A stretch of 64,000 bases of DNA, taken from contig CM043947.1 of assembly GCA_014529385.2 (NCBI GenBank), positions 100,261,186 to 100,325,185 of the forward strand. Direction: 5' to 3'. The position numbers and the translations under genes are program-made. The notes under the pieces were generated by a model that did not search any database, had not been told where the DNA came from, and saw only the letters and a program-made list of their open reading frames with translations. Below, in pieces: positions 19,415 to 31,819 of the stretch. Positions within the stretch are counted from its first letter, which is position 1. Every line of letters starts with the position of its first letter. The stretch is from Adiantum capillus-veneris (Eukaryota > Streptophyta > Polypodiopsida > Polypodiales > Pteridaceae).

Positions 19415-21445
19415 ACAAACACAACACAAAAAATTGGATGATAAGGCTGTCAAATGTATTTTTGTTTGTTATAGTGCTAAAAGCAAAGGTTACATGTTGT
19501 ATCATCTACAAACAAAGCATATTTTGGTTTCACGGGATGTACTGTTTGTGGAAGATTCTATTCAGCCCTTGCTGTCATGTACTACAGACGATAATGTAAG
19601 CTCACAGGAAATTTATGACACTTTGTTGCCTCTTTTCAGTCGTGGAAGTTGGAATGTAAATTCCAATGAGGCAAATGTACAGCCCATGGGGGTTTTCAAA
19701 AATGTTACAGATCAGCCTATTACTAATGCAGATGTACATGATGTACTTGATGAGGAAAGGGCTGAAAATGAGTAGGCTAAAGGTATGCCAAAAAGGATGG
19801 TGCATACATTGTGTGATAGTAAATTGGATGCACCTTTGTCTAGTCGTATGCGTTCAGGCTTTGTCCATGTATCTTATGCATCAGATTGTTATGCTTTGGC
19901 TGTGTCTAGCTTACATGATGTTGAGGAACCTCTTTCTTGATGAAGCACAGAATCACAAAATTGGATGGATGCCATGCAATCAGAATATGATGCACTTATA
20001 GAAAATGACATGTGGACTTTATGTGATTTGGCTCCTGGAAAAAAGGCCATTGGTACGAAGTGGGTTTACAAGTTGAAACGCAAGCCGGATGGGTGATATC
20101 GATCGCCATAAGGTTCGACTTGTTGCAAAGGGTTATGCACAACAAAAAGCATAGATTATAAAGAGGCTTTTGCTCCCACTTGTCGTATGGCTACTCTGCG
20201 TTGTCTATGTGCATTGACAACTCATTTTGGTTGGGATGTACATCAATCAGACATTGTTACGGCTTTCTTGAATGGTGACATAATTGAGGAAGTTTATGTA
20301 ACACAGCCTCGTAGTTTTGTCAAGAAAGGACAAGAGGACAAAGTGTGCAGGTGTAAGAAGGCTTTGTATGGGTTGAAGCAATCTCCTCGTGCTTGGTATG
20401 AGAAAGCTGACACTCATTTGGTCAAATGAGGCTTTCGTAACAGTCCAACAAAATGCACATTGGAGGGTGATATACTTCTCATTGTGGTTCTTTATGTAGA
20501 TGATTTGTTGATCATTGGACCAAATGACAGACATATTGTTGAATTTAAGGCTGATTTGAATGCTACTTTCAAGATGAAAGATTTGGGGTAGTTGCATCAT
20601 AACTTGGGCATACAGTTTAAGCTGTGTGATGGTGGTATTGCCTTGTGTCAGAAAAGTTACATAGAGACATTCCTATGTAAGGTTGTACTTGAGGATTGCA
20701 AACCTATTGCCACTCCCATGGAAACAGGTTTAAAATTGAGTCTGCATGATGCTGGTGATCCTACAGATGTCACTCTCTACCAAACTGTTGTTGGATGCCT
20801 CATTTATGTATGCAGCACGAGGCCGGATATTCAATTTGCAGTCTCACAAGTCAACAAATTTATGCATAGCCCAGGTTCTAAGCATTGGCAGACTGTCAAG
20901 AGGATTTTCCACTACCTTAGTGGCACTTTACATCTTGACTTGTTTTATCCCAAGGGGAATCATTGCCGCCAGACTTACATGCTTTTTCGGACTCGGATTG
21001 GGCTGGTTTTTTTAACACATGACTGTCCACAAGTGGTTTTTTTTTCATGCTTTGTAGTTCATGTATATCATGGTTGAGCAAGAAGCAACCTATTGTGGCC
21101 ACTTCTAGTTGTGAGGCTGAGTACAAGGTAGTCTTCATAGCTACGGTTGAGAGTGTATGGATCACACGCCTTATGGCTGATTTGGGTGTTGGACAGGACA
21201 CTGCTAACACTATCTACACTGACAGTCAAAGCACATTGGCAGTCGCGAGGAACCCAGTTTTTCATGATCACACAAAGCACATTCAGGTGCATGACCACTA
21301 TGTCAAAGAGAGGCTCTCAACAGTAGAGATCATCTTGGCTTTATGTGCCAACACAGGACAACCTTGCAGATCACAAAGGCATTGTCTCGTGAGAAGCTCA
21401 AAGCTTTCCGCAAAGTTTTGGGCCTTACTCCCCTTTGTGGACTGA
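19413..21445 (+). pseudogene. Ty1/copia pol fragment (integrase end, RT, RNase H)
   Basis: The coding starts at KKLDDKAVKCIFVCY (19425), the end of a copia integrase, exactly at the edge of the TIR element. It continues with WMDAMQSEYDAL and GTKWVYKLKRK near 19960-20090, the RT core (DIVTAFLNGDI, LYVDDLL near 20495), a tether region, and RNase H (ATSSCEAEYK, YTDSQS). Many stops and frame changes occur, e.g. 19773, 20430 and 20589. The element is truncated at its 5' side. A close relative lies in the opposite orientation at 48342-49330. Confidence 0.9.
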
Positions 21446-21521
21446 TCATGTCCTTAGGGCATGGCACTTCCCTTTACTCATGTGCCAGCTCTCGTTCACC
21501 GCATCATTTTAGGGGGGGATT

Positions 21522-21746
21522 TGTTACCATATACATGTGGTATGATGTGTGTGAACAAACTAGGACCGCCGGGGCATTTTTTCCCTCTTACGAGGTTTTT
21601 CCCCCCGTGCATCGTATATACACCCATCACTCTAGGGCTATCTATCTTTCCATTGCACACTAAGTAATACACTCTCTATTGTGTGCCTTCAGCTTCCTTC
21701 ATCTTCTCCAAGCTATGTGTGTTTTCCTGCAACCCTAATTCCAACA
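21522..21746 (+). mobile_element. Copia 3' LTR
   Basis: The LTR begins TGTTACCATATACATG after a purine tract (AGGGGGGGA) and ends CCTAATTCCAACA, the usual TG...CA limits. A TATA-like GTATATACACCC lies at about 21614. The 48040-48266 copy on the other strand is the same LTR with roughly fifteen to twenty differences by eye. Confidence 0.85.
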
Positions 21747-22200
21747 TTGCCTACCATTTTGACTACCATGCTATCTATATCCAGTATGCCTAAGCCACCC
21801 CTGATTTGTGTAAGCCACAAGTCTTCCAAGCAACTTTGGGAATTTTAGTAGAGTCCTCTAAGCCTCCCCAAAGAAACCTTCTAGCCAGAGACACTACTTG
21901 CTTGAGTTGGGTACAAGAGGGTCGGTCCTAAAAGCTAGAGAGGGTAGAAATGCATGCCACAAACACTTTCCTTCTGAATTTGTTCATAACCCACTCCCAC
22001 CTTTGCTCCATGGTTACCTTGAACCCCATTGGGATCCCCAATAGCTTGAAAACATGCCCATCTGAGATCACTTTAGATCCTGCTTCTATGATAGAGGGAG
22101 GGAGTTACCCCATCGGAAACTTTCATCGGGTTTGTTCATGTTTAGTTTGGAAATGCCTTTGCCAAAATTTCTAGGAATGGGGAGTTGAGTGATGTAATTA
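21747..22200 (-). pseudogene. LINE (non-LTR) ORF2 C-terminal remnant
   Basis: On the minus strand the frames read FKLLGIPMGFKVTMEQRWEW, then RRFLWGGLED, KIPKVAWKTCGL and GLGILDIDSMVVKM. This is the FKYLGIPLG...RRFLWGG...W..VCLPK..GGLG pattern of plant L1-type reverse transcriptase tails. Stops and frame changes are frequent. It abuts the copia LTR, so copia probably inserted into this LINE. Confidence 0.75.
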
Positions 22201-23440
22201 CTTTGATGAGGTCTATCAGATAGGGCTTCCCTTTAGCCCCAGTTTTTTTTTGCTATCACAACGAAAAATGTTGCCTTCTTGAGGCCATCATGAACTCTTC
22301 ACCTTGTTTTTAAAGGGAAATTTTCAAAATTGGAGCTAATTTTTCATATTTTTACATTAATTTTGTCAAGATTTAGGCGGGTGGATACCTCTTGCTCTCA
22401 AGCGGCATTTTTGAATTTCAAAGCGGAACAATTCACGAATGTAAGCTGAGAAATACTTTTTCAAATAGTGCAAGTCGGAGTCCTTGTAGATACATCGTTA
22501 GAGCAGGCCAGAGACAATAACTAATAGTGAACAAGCGTAAGTGCCATCTTACCTATCGCCAACTTGCACCTTATTATTCTGACCTAGTTGCTTTATCATT
22601 GATTTGTCATATTCTCATTCAGTTGTTTCGTCATTAAGATTGCTCCTTCTTGTTCTCATTGTACACTCAAGGCCCTCTCATGGATTGAGAAAGGTACATG
22701 GATTCTTTTTTGGCTTTTGTTGTTTACACACACATGCGCATGCACACGCATGTGTGTGTACATGCGCGCACACACACACGCGTACCTTCCTTGCTTTTGA
22801 TTGTGCATTTGAGTTCTATGTATTGATCAATAGATGCATATCATTGTTTGTATCGATGGTTGCGCATGATGGTCTCCTTGTAGGATCATGGGTGTTATTG
22901 AGGCATAGGGGTGTGGGAATAACAACTAAATCAACCATTAAGATAGTGCATCATCTCATTAAAGATTTAGAACAGTTTCAGTACCTGTGCAGGTTCAGAA
23001 TAGAATCAGGGTACTGAATGGAAACTGAAGACAGAATACACAGAGAAACGCAGAATCTTCATAGCCATAGACTTTCATTCATCTTCCTTCTCTCATACAA
23101 CACACTACCATCATGTGGGAGGACAACTACTAGGAATGAAGAGGTACAAAGCCCTTCACTAATTACAAACTGAAAAGTAAATTACTAAGGTTCACTAACA
23201 CTTTACAGAAAGAATATGCAAGGCTAACACCTAGCACAGCTCGGTGGAAAAAAGTTTTTCCCAGCAAAACTTTGGACTCGAATTCCACACATCCCTTGTT
23301 CCAAAAACTCAGTGCTAACTCCTCAAAAGTAGGCAAAGTATACTGCATGGAACTATATCCAAGATATACAACTACATACCTTAAGGCCATTAGACACCGC
23401 CATTTGTCCCCTTAAAGGATTACATTTATATTCCGCTCAC
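22201..23440. other. No gene recognised; includes alternating Pu-Py tract
   Basis: The only clear feature is 22726-22783, an alternating CA/CG/TG tract (including ACATGCGCATGCACACGCAT) that could adopt Z-DNA. The rest shows no conserved coding blocks. Confidence 0.5.
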
Positions 23441-23790
23441 TAGGGCACCCTCCACATGAATGCCCCCTTCGATTTTAGTGCCACTTCTCTGAAAAGTCTG
23501 GACATGAGGACAAGGATTGCTACTACCTAAAGGGATTGTGAAAAATACAACAAAGTCTTGGTCCTAATGGTCACCAAGGTCCACCACGTGCATCCAACAT
23601 GGTTTCCCCTTATGGGCATCCAAACCACATTCCACCTTTGCTCACAGCCTCTCCTATGCAAGGTATGCAGAGTACTTTTCCCTCACAGAGCTTTTATCAT
23701 GCCCATCCTCCCTCATCCCCTCAAATTTTCTATGCCACCAAACCATAGCCTTAGTCTCCTGCTAAGACTTAAGTTCTTCTAGCTCGTGAT
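23441..23790 (+). pseudogene. Gag zinc-knuckle fragment (retrotransposon)
   Basis: At 23479-23520 the frame reads CHFSEKSGHEDKDC, a CCHC knuckle whose second Cys has become Ser. It is followed by a Pro/His/Ser-rich stretch (NHIPPLLTASPMQG) as in Ty3-type gag C termini. It is short and isolated. Confidence 0.5.
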
Positions 23791-23935
23791 TGATCAGTTC
23801 CAATGCCTCGTGATGTGGAGGCTTCTCCTATCTAAGAGAGAAGGACCTCTCCTCTTGAAGAGCTAGCTCTAACTTTAGGGCTTCCAGTTCCCTATGTAAA
23901 GAAGTTAACGGATCAGAAGGACTTTCCAAAAACAC

Positions 23936-24662
23936 TCAGGGGGTCTCTACCTGAGGGGAGTTGGTGAACAACTTCCTAGCTCCTTCTATCTTAGTAGCAA
24001 CAGTGACAAACTCCTCCCGAGTGGCGTCGGGTCGGAGCCTCTCTCGGAGTTTTTGCTGGGAAGTTTTGGGAAGAGCCTTCTCCACCCACTTCTTCACCAT
24101 AAATTCACTCGGTTGCTGAGGAAGCTTGGTCACCAGAGACTTTGTTCTGGTCATGAGCTCTGCAAAAGTCTCATTTGGCTGGAGCATTAGGTTGGCCAAC
24201 TCGTCCAAGACCTTCTCTTGGAAGTCCCCTGGTCTGAAAGCTTCACAAAATTGTTGTCGTAAAGTGTCCCAAGTAGCAAAGTGGTTTTCAACAAGCTGAC
24301 TGTATCACTTGTCTGCTAAGACATCTAAGGTAGATGGGAAGAGCACTAAGTAGGCATCTTCATGGTTAAGACCGTGACCTCTGCAGAGAGAAACAAACCT
24401 CCGGGCATGGTCGTTAGCATCCTCTCAGGAGAGACCTTTGAAAGTTGGAAACTTAATATTAACCTTAGCTAGAACACTTGTGAGCTCTTCCATGGCTGTC
24501 TGTGCAGGAGCTTGTTGCATCGGAGCTTGCAGTGGGTGAGAAGTTTATTGATGGGGGTGATTGGGGAGGTGTAGAACTGGTTGAGGGAGAAGGTAGGGGT
24601 AATGGGGCTGATAGACTTCTACTTGGCACGAAGGGTTGACGCTTCTTGTGGTAGTACTTCAA
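23936..24662 (-). pseudogene. Ty3/gypsy gag (Retrotrans_gag type)
   Basis: The minus strand reads VNIKFPTFKGLS, EDANDHARRFVSLCRG, YLVLFPSTLDVLADK, FATWDTLRQQFCEAFR and DELANLMLQPNETFAELMTR, a typical plant gypsy capsid domain with the W..L...F..F core. A Pro/Ser-rich N terminus precedes it (PLPLPSPSTSSTPPQSPPS). Three or more stops break it. An LTR remnant in the same orientation lies just upstream at 24870-25090. Confidence 0.75.
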
Positions 24663-24869
24663 TGGACTTAGTAGTGGGCTTTGTCACTCTTTTGACTGCT
24701 TTGTATGTGTCATGAAGTAACCACAAGCCCACCCAATCCTTTAGCACTGAGACCTTCACTTACTGCACCAGACTCCACTAGACCAAGGCGAGTGACTAGA
24801 CCACCTCCTGGTTAGACCTAGACGAGAGAGAACTAGACCCTGCCTACTCTAGCTAGACCTGGACGAGAG

Positions 24870-25090
24870 GGGATGTAACAGACTTGGACACTCCAAGTCA
24901 AGAATCAATCACAACAGCACCAAATAACCACTTCAAAACAGTTCATAGTTCACAATAGATTTGCACTGGCCCGGCGAGTTTAATGCCTAGAGATATTGGC
25001 CCCAAAGACTGGCGCCCCTCGGTATTTCTTTTGTTTGTTTAATCAAAGTACATTAGTGAGAGAGGTTAGGGTTTAGCTCGCTCTAGACTC
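24870..25090 (-). mobile_element. Gypsy LTR 3' portion, minus orientation
   Basis: This stretch is the reverse complement of the 3' third of the LTR at 29571-30271, sharing GGCGCCAGTCTTTGGGGCCA, TAGTGCAAATCTATTGTGA and GGAGTGTCCAAGTCTGTTA. It is truncated on its U3 side by a protease fragment. Confidence 0.75.
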
Positions 25091-25267
25091 TGCGTTGTTC
25101 TTGTGGTACCAGGGAATCACTAAGAGAACATCACAACCCTCCAAAGGAATTATGAAGAAGTCCTCATGCCCCAAACACCCCTTGACAATGAGCCGAAGTT
25201 TGAAGAGGTTTGCTTCCCCTTTGCATATCTTGACACAGAAAGGAGTCCCTTTCTTGTGGGGATCCAC
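25073..25267 (-). pseudogene. Gypsy aspartic-protease fragment
   Basis: The frame reads FFIIPLEGCDVLLVIPWYHK, matching the F.VLPL.GCDVVLGIPWL end of Ty3 retropepsins. Only this end is present, fused to an LTR remnant. Confidence 0.55.
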
Positions 25268-25276
25268 ATAGGTGAC

Positions 25277-26266
25277 TGTCTTTCAGACATTGCAGAAGTC
25301 ATTTGAAGTATATTGTGATGCTTGTGGTCGTAGTCTAGTGCGGTCTTAAATGCAAGAAGGCCATGTCATTGCTTACGAGAGTCAATTGTTCTCTAGGCAG
25401 GAGATGATAGCACAGATTTATGAGAAAGAGATTTTGGCGGTTATCCATGCTCTTACTCAGTGGCGGATTTACTACTCGGAGCGGATTTTACTGTCTTTAT
25501 AGACCATCAGATTTTGCGCTACTTCTTGTCATAGAAGTAGCTTTCGAAATAGCAGATGCGGTGGGCGAACATCTTGTCACAGTTTCAGTTTCAGATTGTC
25601 CATGTGTAGGGACATAAGAATGTGGTGGCAGATTCTTTGTCTCAAAAGTCGTTGGTTCTGGCTATTTCCGCGATACATCATAGGAGCTTCAAGGATATGG
25701 TCGACCAGTATGCCACAGATACAAATTTTGCAGATATTTTCACACGAATACGATATGGGGAGATAGTAGCAGGATACTCCATTCGGGAAGGCTACTTGCT
25801 TAGGAAAACCATGTCGTGCATTACAAAGCCATTGAGGGAAAAGTTTATGACTGAATGCCACTGTCCACCTTTTACGGGTCACTGCAGCATTGCTACCACC
25901 ATGAAGGGGGTAGAGAGATACTTCTTTTGGCCGAGGCTCAAAAAGGATGTGGAAGAGTTTGTGCGCAGTTTCTTATTATGCCAAAAGGTCAAGTTTGACA
26001 GGCATAAGGCACAGGGACTATTACAGCCTTTACCCATACCCACCTGCCCCTGGAAAGTATTGCAATGGATTTCATTTTTGAATCTCCCGAGAACACAGAG
26101 TGGTCATGATGGTATATGGACTGTTATTGATAGATTTAGCAAACATGCTCATTTCATTCCAGTGAAGAAAACAGTCAAGCCGGATCACTTAGTGAGACTA
26201 TTTGTGGCCCAGATCTTCAGATTACATGGCATGCCTGCGATTGTCCTCCGACTTTCGATGAGCATC
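25277..26266 (+). pseudogene. Ty3/gypsy RNase H to integrase, 5' part
   Basis: The RNase H block (FEVYCDACG, MQEGHVIAYESQLFS, YEKEILAVIHALTQW) leads to NVVADSLSQK. The integrase zinc region follows (HCPPFTGHC...CQKVK), then the core (IWTVIDRFSKHAHFIPVKK, IFRLHGMPAIV). Stops at about 25348 and 25616 and a 1-bp insertion near 26246 break it. The core stops at 26266 and resumes at 28171 after an insertion. Confidence 0.85.
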
Positions 26267-28170
26267 ACATGCCCCTGTATAATTAAGCCATTCTGCGGTA
26301 GATTTTCTTTCATTTATTCTAGCACACACATCTGCTCAATAACGTCGCCTCTTATATTTCTTACTCTTCTTGTCTAATTTTTGATTACGGCCGATCTCTA
26401 GTGAAGAGTCACTAGATGGATCGGTGCTTGTGTCTTCTGCTCCGTTGGATAGATTGTCATCTAGGGTACCACTGGGCCTTGAATGGTTTGTCCCCACATT
26501 TGCACTAAGATTTAACTCAGATTCTTTGTCGTCAGAGTCAATTTCAATTGATGATTCTGACTCCAAATCGTGTGGGCATTGTCTTGTGAGACGCTACTGT
26601 TCCAATGCCAATCAAACCTTCATCTTGTAGGTCGTCAGAAGCTATATGCATTGCTTCTAGCATATTAAGGGTATGAGTGGTGGCATTTCATCCCCCTCAG
26701 GTGTTACCCAGGTCATCCCCCTGTTTCCTCAAGTGTCTATGGTCGCTGTTAGGTGGACCCAATCCACATTGTCCAACTCAATCATCCCAGGTAGTACATC
26801 CATATAAGGAGAATCTTCCCCAACATCAGTGTCCGCTTTACATGTGTAACAATATACTGCAATGGGGCCGAGTGAATTGTGGTGTCAGATCTATAAACCT
26901 ATTTCCTAGGGGATGTGCTCGACCAGTTACAAGATCCACTCGAATGACAAAATCTTGGAATTGCAAGTAGACATGGTTTTTAGATCAGTCATGCACCATT
27001 TTTGCTTCCCTCATGAAAGGAAGTCCTAAGATCATCTCCGATTCCATATTGTGCTTGGAGAAATCCATAACAATGAAGGTAATTCTTATTTTATGTCCAA
27101 AGACCTTGATCTTGAGATCTTCTAGCATCCCAATAGGTTTAACAATAGACCCATTGGCCATGTTCACTACTATGGTTGTGGTCGCAAGGTGAGGTCTTCC
27201 CATAGTTTCCCATCAATTTTTAGTCACAATGCTAACCCCAGTGCCACCATCAAGGATTCCCTTCACAATTAATCCCTTAGTAGTGATTGGTATGTCATTG
27301 GATTCATCACCCTCAAAGTATTGTCCCAACTTGTTAACAGGTATTTCTACAACAAGGTTCTCATCTAGGTTGGGTTGTGGATCTAAGTGTTCCTCCTCTA
27401 TTGGCATTTCCCCAACTCCATCCATCTGTGCAAATTGTGGTAGCCCAACCTTCAGTTCTCCATGGAGGAAAGCTCGAAGAGCTGAGACTAGCTCAGGGTC
27501 TTTATATAGTTTGGACATGATGATGGTTCTAACTTTTGAAGACATGAAATCCATCAATTTGGCAATGTTTAACGGCACCTTTTGGGCTTTTGTCCCTTGA
27601 TGTGGGGAAGATGGGATCTCCATTTCTTCAATAGGATTAGGTAGTCCCTCTGTAAACATTCTTTCCATCAAGAAGTGAGTACGCCCACTTTCCCATGACT
27701 TTAAGTCACTTTCTTCTTGGATGACACTAGGTATAGCTAAGGGTCTATGGACTTGGTGAGGTTGTTGTCGCGTAGGGAACACCGTGTCTGTAATCTGGAT
27801 TTGCCTAGGTGATGGTTCTAGATCCCTTTGGGTATTTTCTACCAAAATCCTTAATTGCTTGACTTGCTCAATCTCCTCTGTAGCGTTTGGATAAGTTCCT
27901 ATCTTCTTCTTGGATCCTGGCCATTGTGGCAAGATCTTCCTTGTTAGTTTCTATCTTAGTGGTTGTTTTGGTCTCCATGGTTTCTCCTGAATCAGAATCC
28001 TCTTCAGCATCGTTCATATATATGGGGTCGTCACCAGTCCCTATGTTGGTCTTTGAACTGGGGTCTGACTTCGCTGCTTTTTGCGATCTCTTCCTTCGTG
28101 TTTTCTTCTTTTTCTAAGATTGGGCAATTGATGCCGTGTCTCTTTTCTCAAGAATATAATTTTGTTTTTG
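26267..28170. mobile_element. 1.9-kb insertion splitting the integrase, bounded by GAGCATC
   Basis: The 7-bp sequence GAGCATC occurs at 26260-26266 and again at 28171-28177, exactly where integrase coding breaks and resumes, so it may be a target-site duplication. The insert contains the minus-strand gag-protease fragment described separately. I see no inverted ends. Confidence 0.55.
26985..27932 (-). pseudogene. Gypsy gag C-terminus and retropepsin
   Basis: The minus strand carries a long polar gag-like segment with PLNIAKLMDFMSSKVRT and DPELVSALRAFLHGE. The protease follows: GILDGGTGVSIVTKN (active-site D-G-G in the plant ILDGGSGVNI position), VNMANGSIVKPIGMLEDLKI, and MILGLPFMREAKMVHD. 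A TGA at 27213 is the only break in the protease and could derive from CGA. It belongs to a lineage different from the chromodomain element it sits in, as judged by the protease motif. Confidence 0.75.
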
Positions 28171-29023
28171 GAGCATCGATCGTGTAAGTACGAGTTTGTT
28201 TTGGAAGGCAATTTGGGAGAACATTGGCACGCGGTTGCAGTTCTCGTCATCGTTCCACCGCAGACTGATGGGCAATCTGAGATTGCAAATTCAGTTGTTC
28301 TAGATTTATTGAAGTCTTACATCTCAGATCAAAAGACTCAATGGGAAAAGTATGTACCTTTGGTGGAATTTGTATACAATAACACGATACACTCTTCGAT
28401 GGGGAAGGCGCCATTTGAGGCTGTTGAAGGTGCTGCGAAGGTTCGACCCTTTCTAAGCACGAAAGATAAGATTTTTGAAGCGGATGAATATACGCGAGAT
28501 TTGGATATGGCTTTTGTCAAGGCTCGCGAGACTTTGCAGAAGTCTCAAGAACGATAGAAAAAGGTAGGTAGCGGATCGCCATCGTCGCGACTTGAAATTG
28601 AAGGAGGATGATCGGGTGCTCTTACTTTTTGAGAAGGCACGCCTGAAAAAGATAAAGGGAAAGGAGAGGCTTTTTCCAAAGCTTAGTATGCGATACTACG
28701 GACCATTCCAAATCACTAAAAAGAAAAATGATGTCTCCTTCCGACTGAAACTGCCTGATACTTGGAGGATTCACAATGCATTTCATGTGAGTCTCTTGAA
28801 ACCTTTTAAAGGTGATGTGCCTAATGATGGGGAGCCTAATGAGCAACCCGAACTGGAAGAAAACGAGGAGATCTTTGTTCCTGAATGGATTTTGGCACAT
28901 AAGGATATGAAGAATAAAGGTAAAGTCCGAAGGCAGTTCTTGGTTAAGTTCAAGAACTATCCTGCATTGGATGCGAGGTGGATGGAGGAGGAGGACCTAG
29001 CAGATACTCCTCAGATTGTGTAA
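28171..29023 (+). pseudogene. Ty3/gypsy integrase C-terminus with chromodomain
   Basis: Coding resumes with FWKAIWENIGTRLQF, then, after a frame change, QTDGQSE, WEKYVPLVEFVYNNT and the C-terminal GPFQITKK, NAFHVSLLKPF. A chromodomain follows (FVPEWILAHKD, RRQFLVKFKNYPALDARWME). Chromodomains direct chromoviruses to marked chromatin. A TAG at 28555 splits the two open stretches. The stop at 29023 is followed about 550 bp later by a polypurine tract and the LTR. Confidence 0.9.
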
Positions 29024-29570
29024 CTTTACCTCGATGCTTTTGGTTTAGCATAGTCTACTCCAAACGGAACCCAAAATTTAGCTTGGCCGGAGATCTGGTA
29101 TAGTGGGATGCACAAGAGGGGAGTCACTCCGCTCCTTTGTCAACAGATGCCTTGATTTAGATACTAGAGTCATTGATGTCTCTTTGAGCTTCAGGGATAC
29201 TGAAAGTTGACACTATGCTACTGCAGGAAACTGATCGACGAAATGATTGCATCATTTTGGTCTGATTGATCTCGAATAGACATGATTGCAATAGGGTTAG
29301 TCAATCGGACATCGATGAGGTCCTAATTGGACCTAGATGTGATTGCTAGCTACATTGCCGATAAATCATGGTCTAAGATCCGAATGAATGTTGAGTGTCA
29401 TGTGATGTCCTGTGATGTCCTGTGATGTGACTGCCGATTTGGTACATGTGCTAGATGTGTGTTGCTAGTACGTAGGTACTAACAATCAGTATCTGCTAAG
29501 ACGGTTTATGGCTTCTGTTGATTTTGCAGGCGTAATCGCAGTCGATTACAATGCTTTCAAGAGGGGGGTA

Positions 29571-29896
29571 TGTCACAAAGTGATGACGTGACTACCGACA
29601 GTAGAAACCCTAATTCTTGCAAACCCTAATTCCTACCAAAAAACCTAATTTACAAAAACCCTAATTTTTGGAAACCCTACCCCTAACTCCTGGCAGAAAC
29701 CCTAATTTGACTGGAAACCCTAACACATGCGGCTAAAAAGCCACGTGGCAGCAATACGGTACTTCCGAAAATTGCGGCCAAAAATGCGGAGCTGAAAAAA
29801 AAAAACGTTTCGAGCCACACAATTTCAGCTTTTTGGCTACGCAAATTTGAATAAGAGAGAGAGAGAGAGAGAGAGCTGATTTGCTTTATTTACTCT

Positions 29897-29948
<52 letters not shown>

Positions 29949-30271
29949 TTGTTTATTTTGATTTTTAATCTTTTGGGACTCTGTTTTTGGGCATCCCTTG
30001 TAACCTTTAAGTAAACGATTTAGGGCTCACTCTGCAGAGCATTTGGACGTAGAGTCTGAGAGTGAAACCCTAACCGCTCTTTGTACTTTGACATTGATTT
30101 AATACATAAAGAAATACCGAAAGGGGCGCCAGTCTTTGGGGCCAATATCTCTAGGCACGGAACTCTGTCGAGCTAGTGCAAATCTATTGTGATCTGTGAA
30201 TTGTTTTGAAGTGGTTATTTGGTGCTGTTGCAATTGATTCTTGACTTGGAGTGTCCAAGTCTGTTATTACA
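29571..30271 (+). mobile_element. Chromovirus 3' LTR with telo-box cluster
   Basis: The LTR starts TGTCACAAAGTGATGACG just after the polypurine AAGAGGGGGG and ends CAAGTCTGTTATTACA. The U3 part (29605-29725) has six AAACCCTA telo-box motifs. Two (GA)n runs follow at 29853-29944. The 3' portion is mirrored at 24870-25090. Confidence 0.8.
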
Positions 30272-31819
30272 GGGGACTAGACCAAGACGAGTGACTAGAC
30301 TAGCTGGTCTAGTATTGAGCTCGACAGACCAAGCTGGACTAAGCTAGTCCAGACCAACAAAAACGAGAGCTTAAACGAGCTAGCTCCTCGACCTGTAGGC
30401 ACAATGGAGTGAAACTTCAGTTGAGGTCCCATCGGGCGTGCCAAAAATGAGAGCACCTGTTGCGGAGATAATGTGTCGTGCCTTCTATATTGGGTGCTCC
30501 TCAGTGAAATGTACGTAATATCTCACTCCACAAAATGAAAACACAGAAGACAAAGAACAACAGAGCAACAACAGTACGACTCAGCAGAAAAACATCACAA
30601 ACATCGACAAACTCAAAGAAATCGATACAAACTCTGGCATGGTAGCACACTCTCAGCTCCAGCCCAGATCTCATAGGTACAATGGAGGTGTCGAGGTTCA
30701 ACTATGCAGGGATGGTGTAGTTGTGCTATGTACAACTCTATAAGAGACTCTAGATGATTGACCACACAAAAGTAGATCGTAATACGTACCCACAGCTGAC
30801 AGATATCCCCAATCCATCTAAGTCTATCTCCTAACTGAGGCAGTGGTGATCAGGCCACGGTGACTGGACCACCATCCGTAACACTTGCCACGTGTCACTG
30901 TCCAACAAGAGCCCCCCAATGTGAACTCAAGTCCAACTACAACTAACTCCTTGTCCATGCCAGTGACACTGTATCCCTGCTACAACACGCAAGCTTTTGG
31001 CTTCGTTGATTTTTGTTGGAATGAAGTTTATGTAGTCACTCACCTTTTACTTAGAGTGATATTTCTTGCTTTGACAAAATTTTTCAAGGCATTTCTATTA
31101 ATTTGAGATTTTGTACTAATTAGTTTATGTTGTGATTAATGTGCAGGTTTCATGCTAGAGGCTCCCTCTTATTTTTGCACACGAGTTTTGCCTTTTTTGT
31201 TGTTTGGAGATGGGTGTGAATGTTCATGTGGACAAGTCCATCTTGAGAAAGTAAACTAGTTGTGCCAAAGCGATCTTGCTTTTTGTGTATTTGGGAACTA
31301 GCACTTCTGTAACTCTTTTGTAATTTGTCCCTTACTTATGATGTATATGTGCTACAAGGAAGATTTAGTTCAACAAGCTAGTTTTAGAGAGATTGGTGTA
31401 TTGCTATTTCTTTTGATCTCACAAACTATTTTGTTGGGTCTTCTTTACTAATGGTTTTTTGCCTCTCTTGTGTATTAATTTGATCTATGTATTGATATAA
31501 TCATATAGATGTATAATTTCACTATTGTCGTTGAAAATAAGAAAAGAGTATTGAGTTGGTATTGAGGTTTTCAAATTTCAACATTTCCATGTATAGACAA
31601 AAATTTTGATTACTTTTTCCCTTAAATGTAACTTATACTACAGATTGGCGCGCAGTCTTATATCTTGTGGTTTACTTTTTAAAAACTTGATTGTCCACTA
31701 TTTGAATGATAGGAGAATTTGAGAATCATGCTATTTAAAAGTGATCCATTATATTTTTTTTTAACATTCTCGGTTTTTGCTTGTGAAATGGTACTAATAG
31801 GTGGATGATTGGGTTATAT
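30272..31819. other. No gene recognised
   Basis: The first 100 bp repeat GACTAGAC/CTAGTC words seen also near 24780-24850, so they belong to the gypsy 5' leader. The rest is AT-rich with no conserved coding block, TIR or tandem structure that I could see. Confidence 0.4.
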
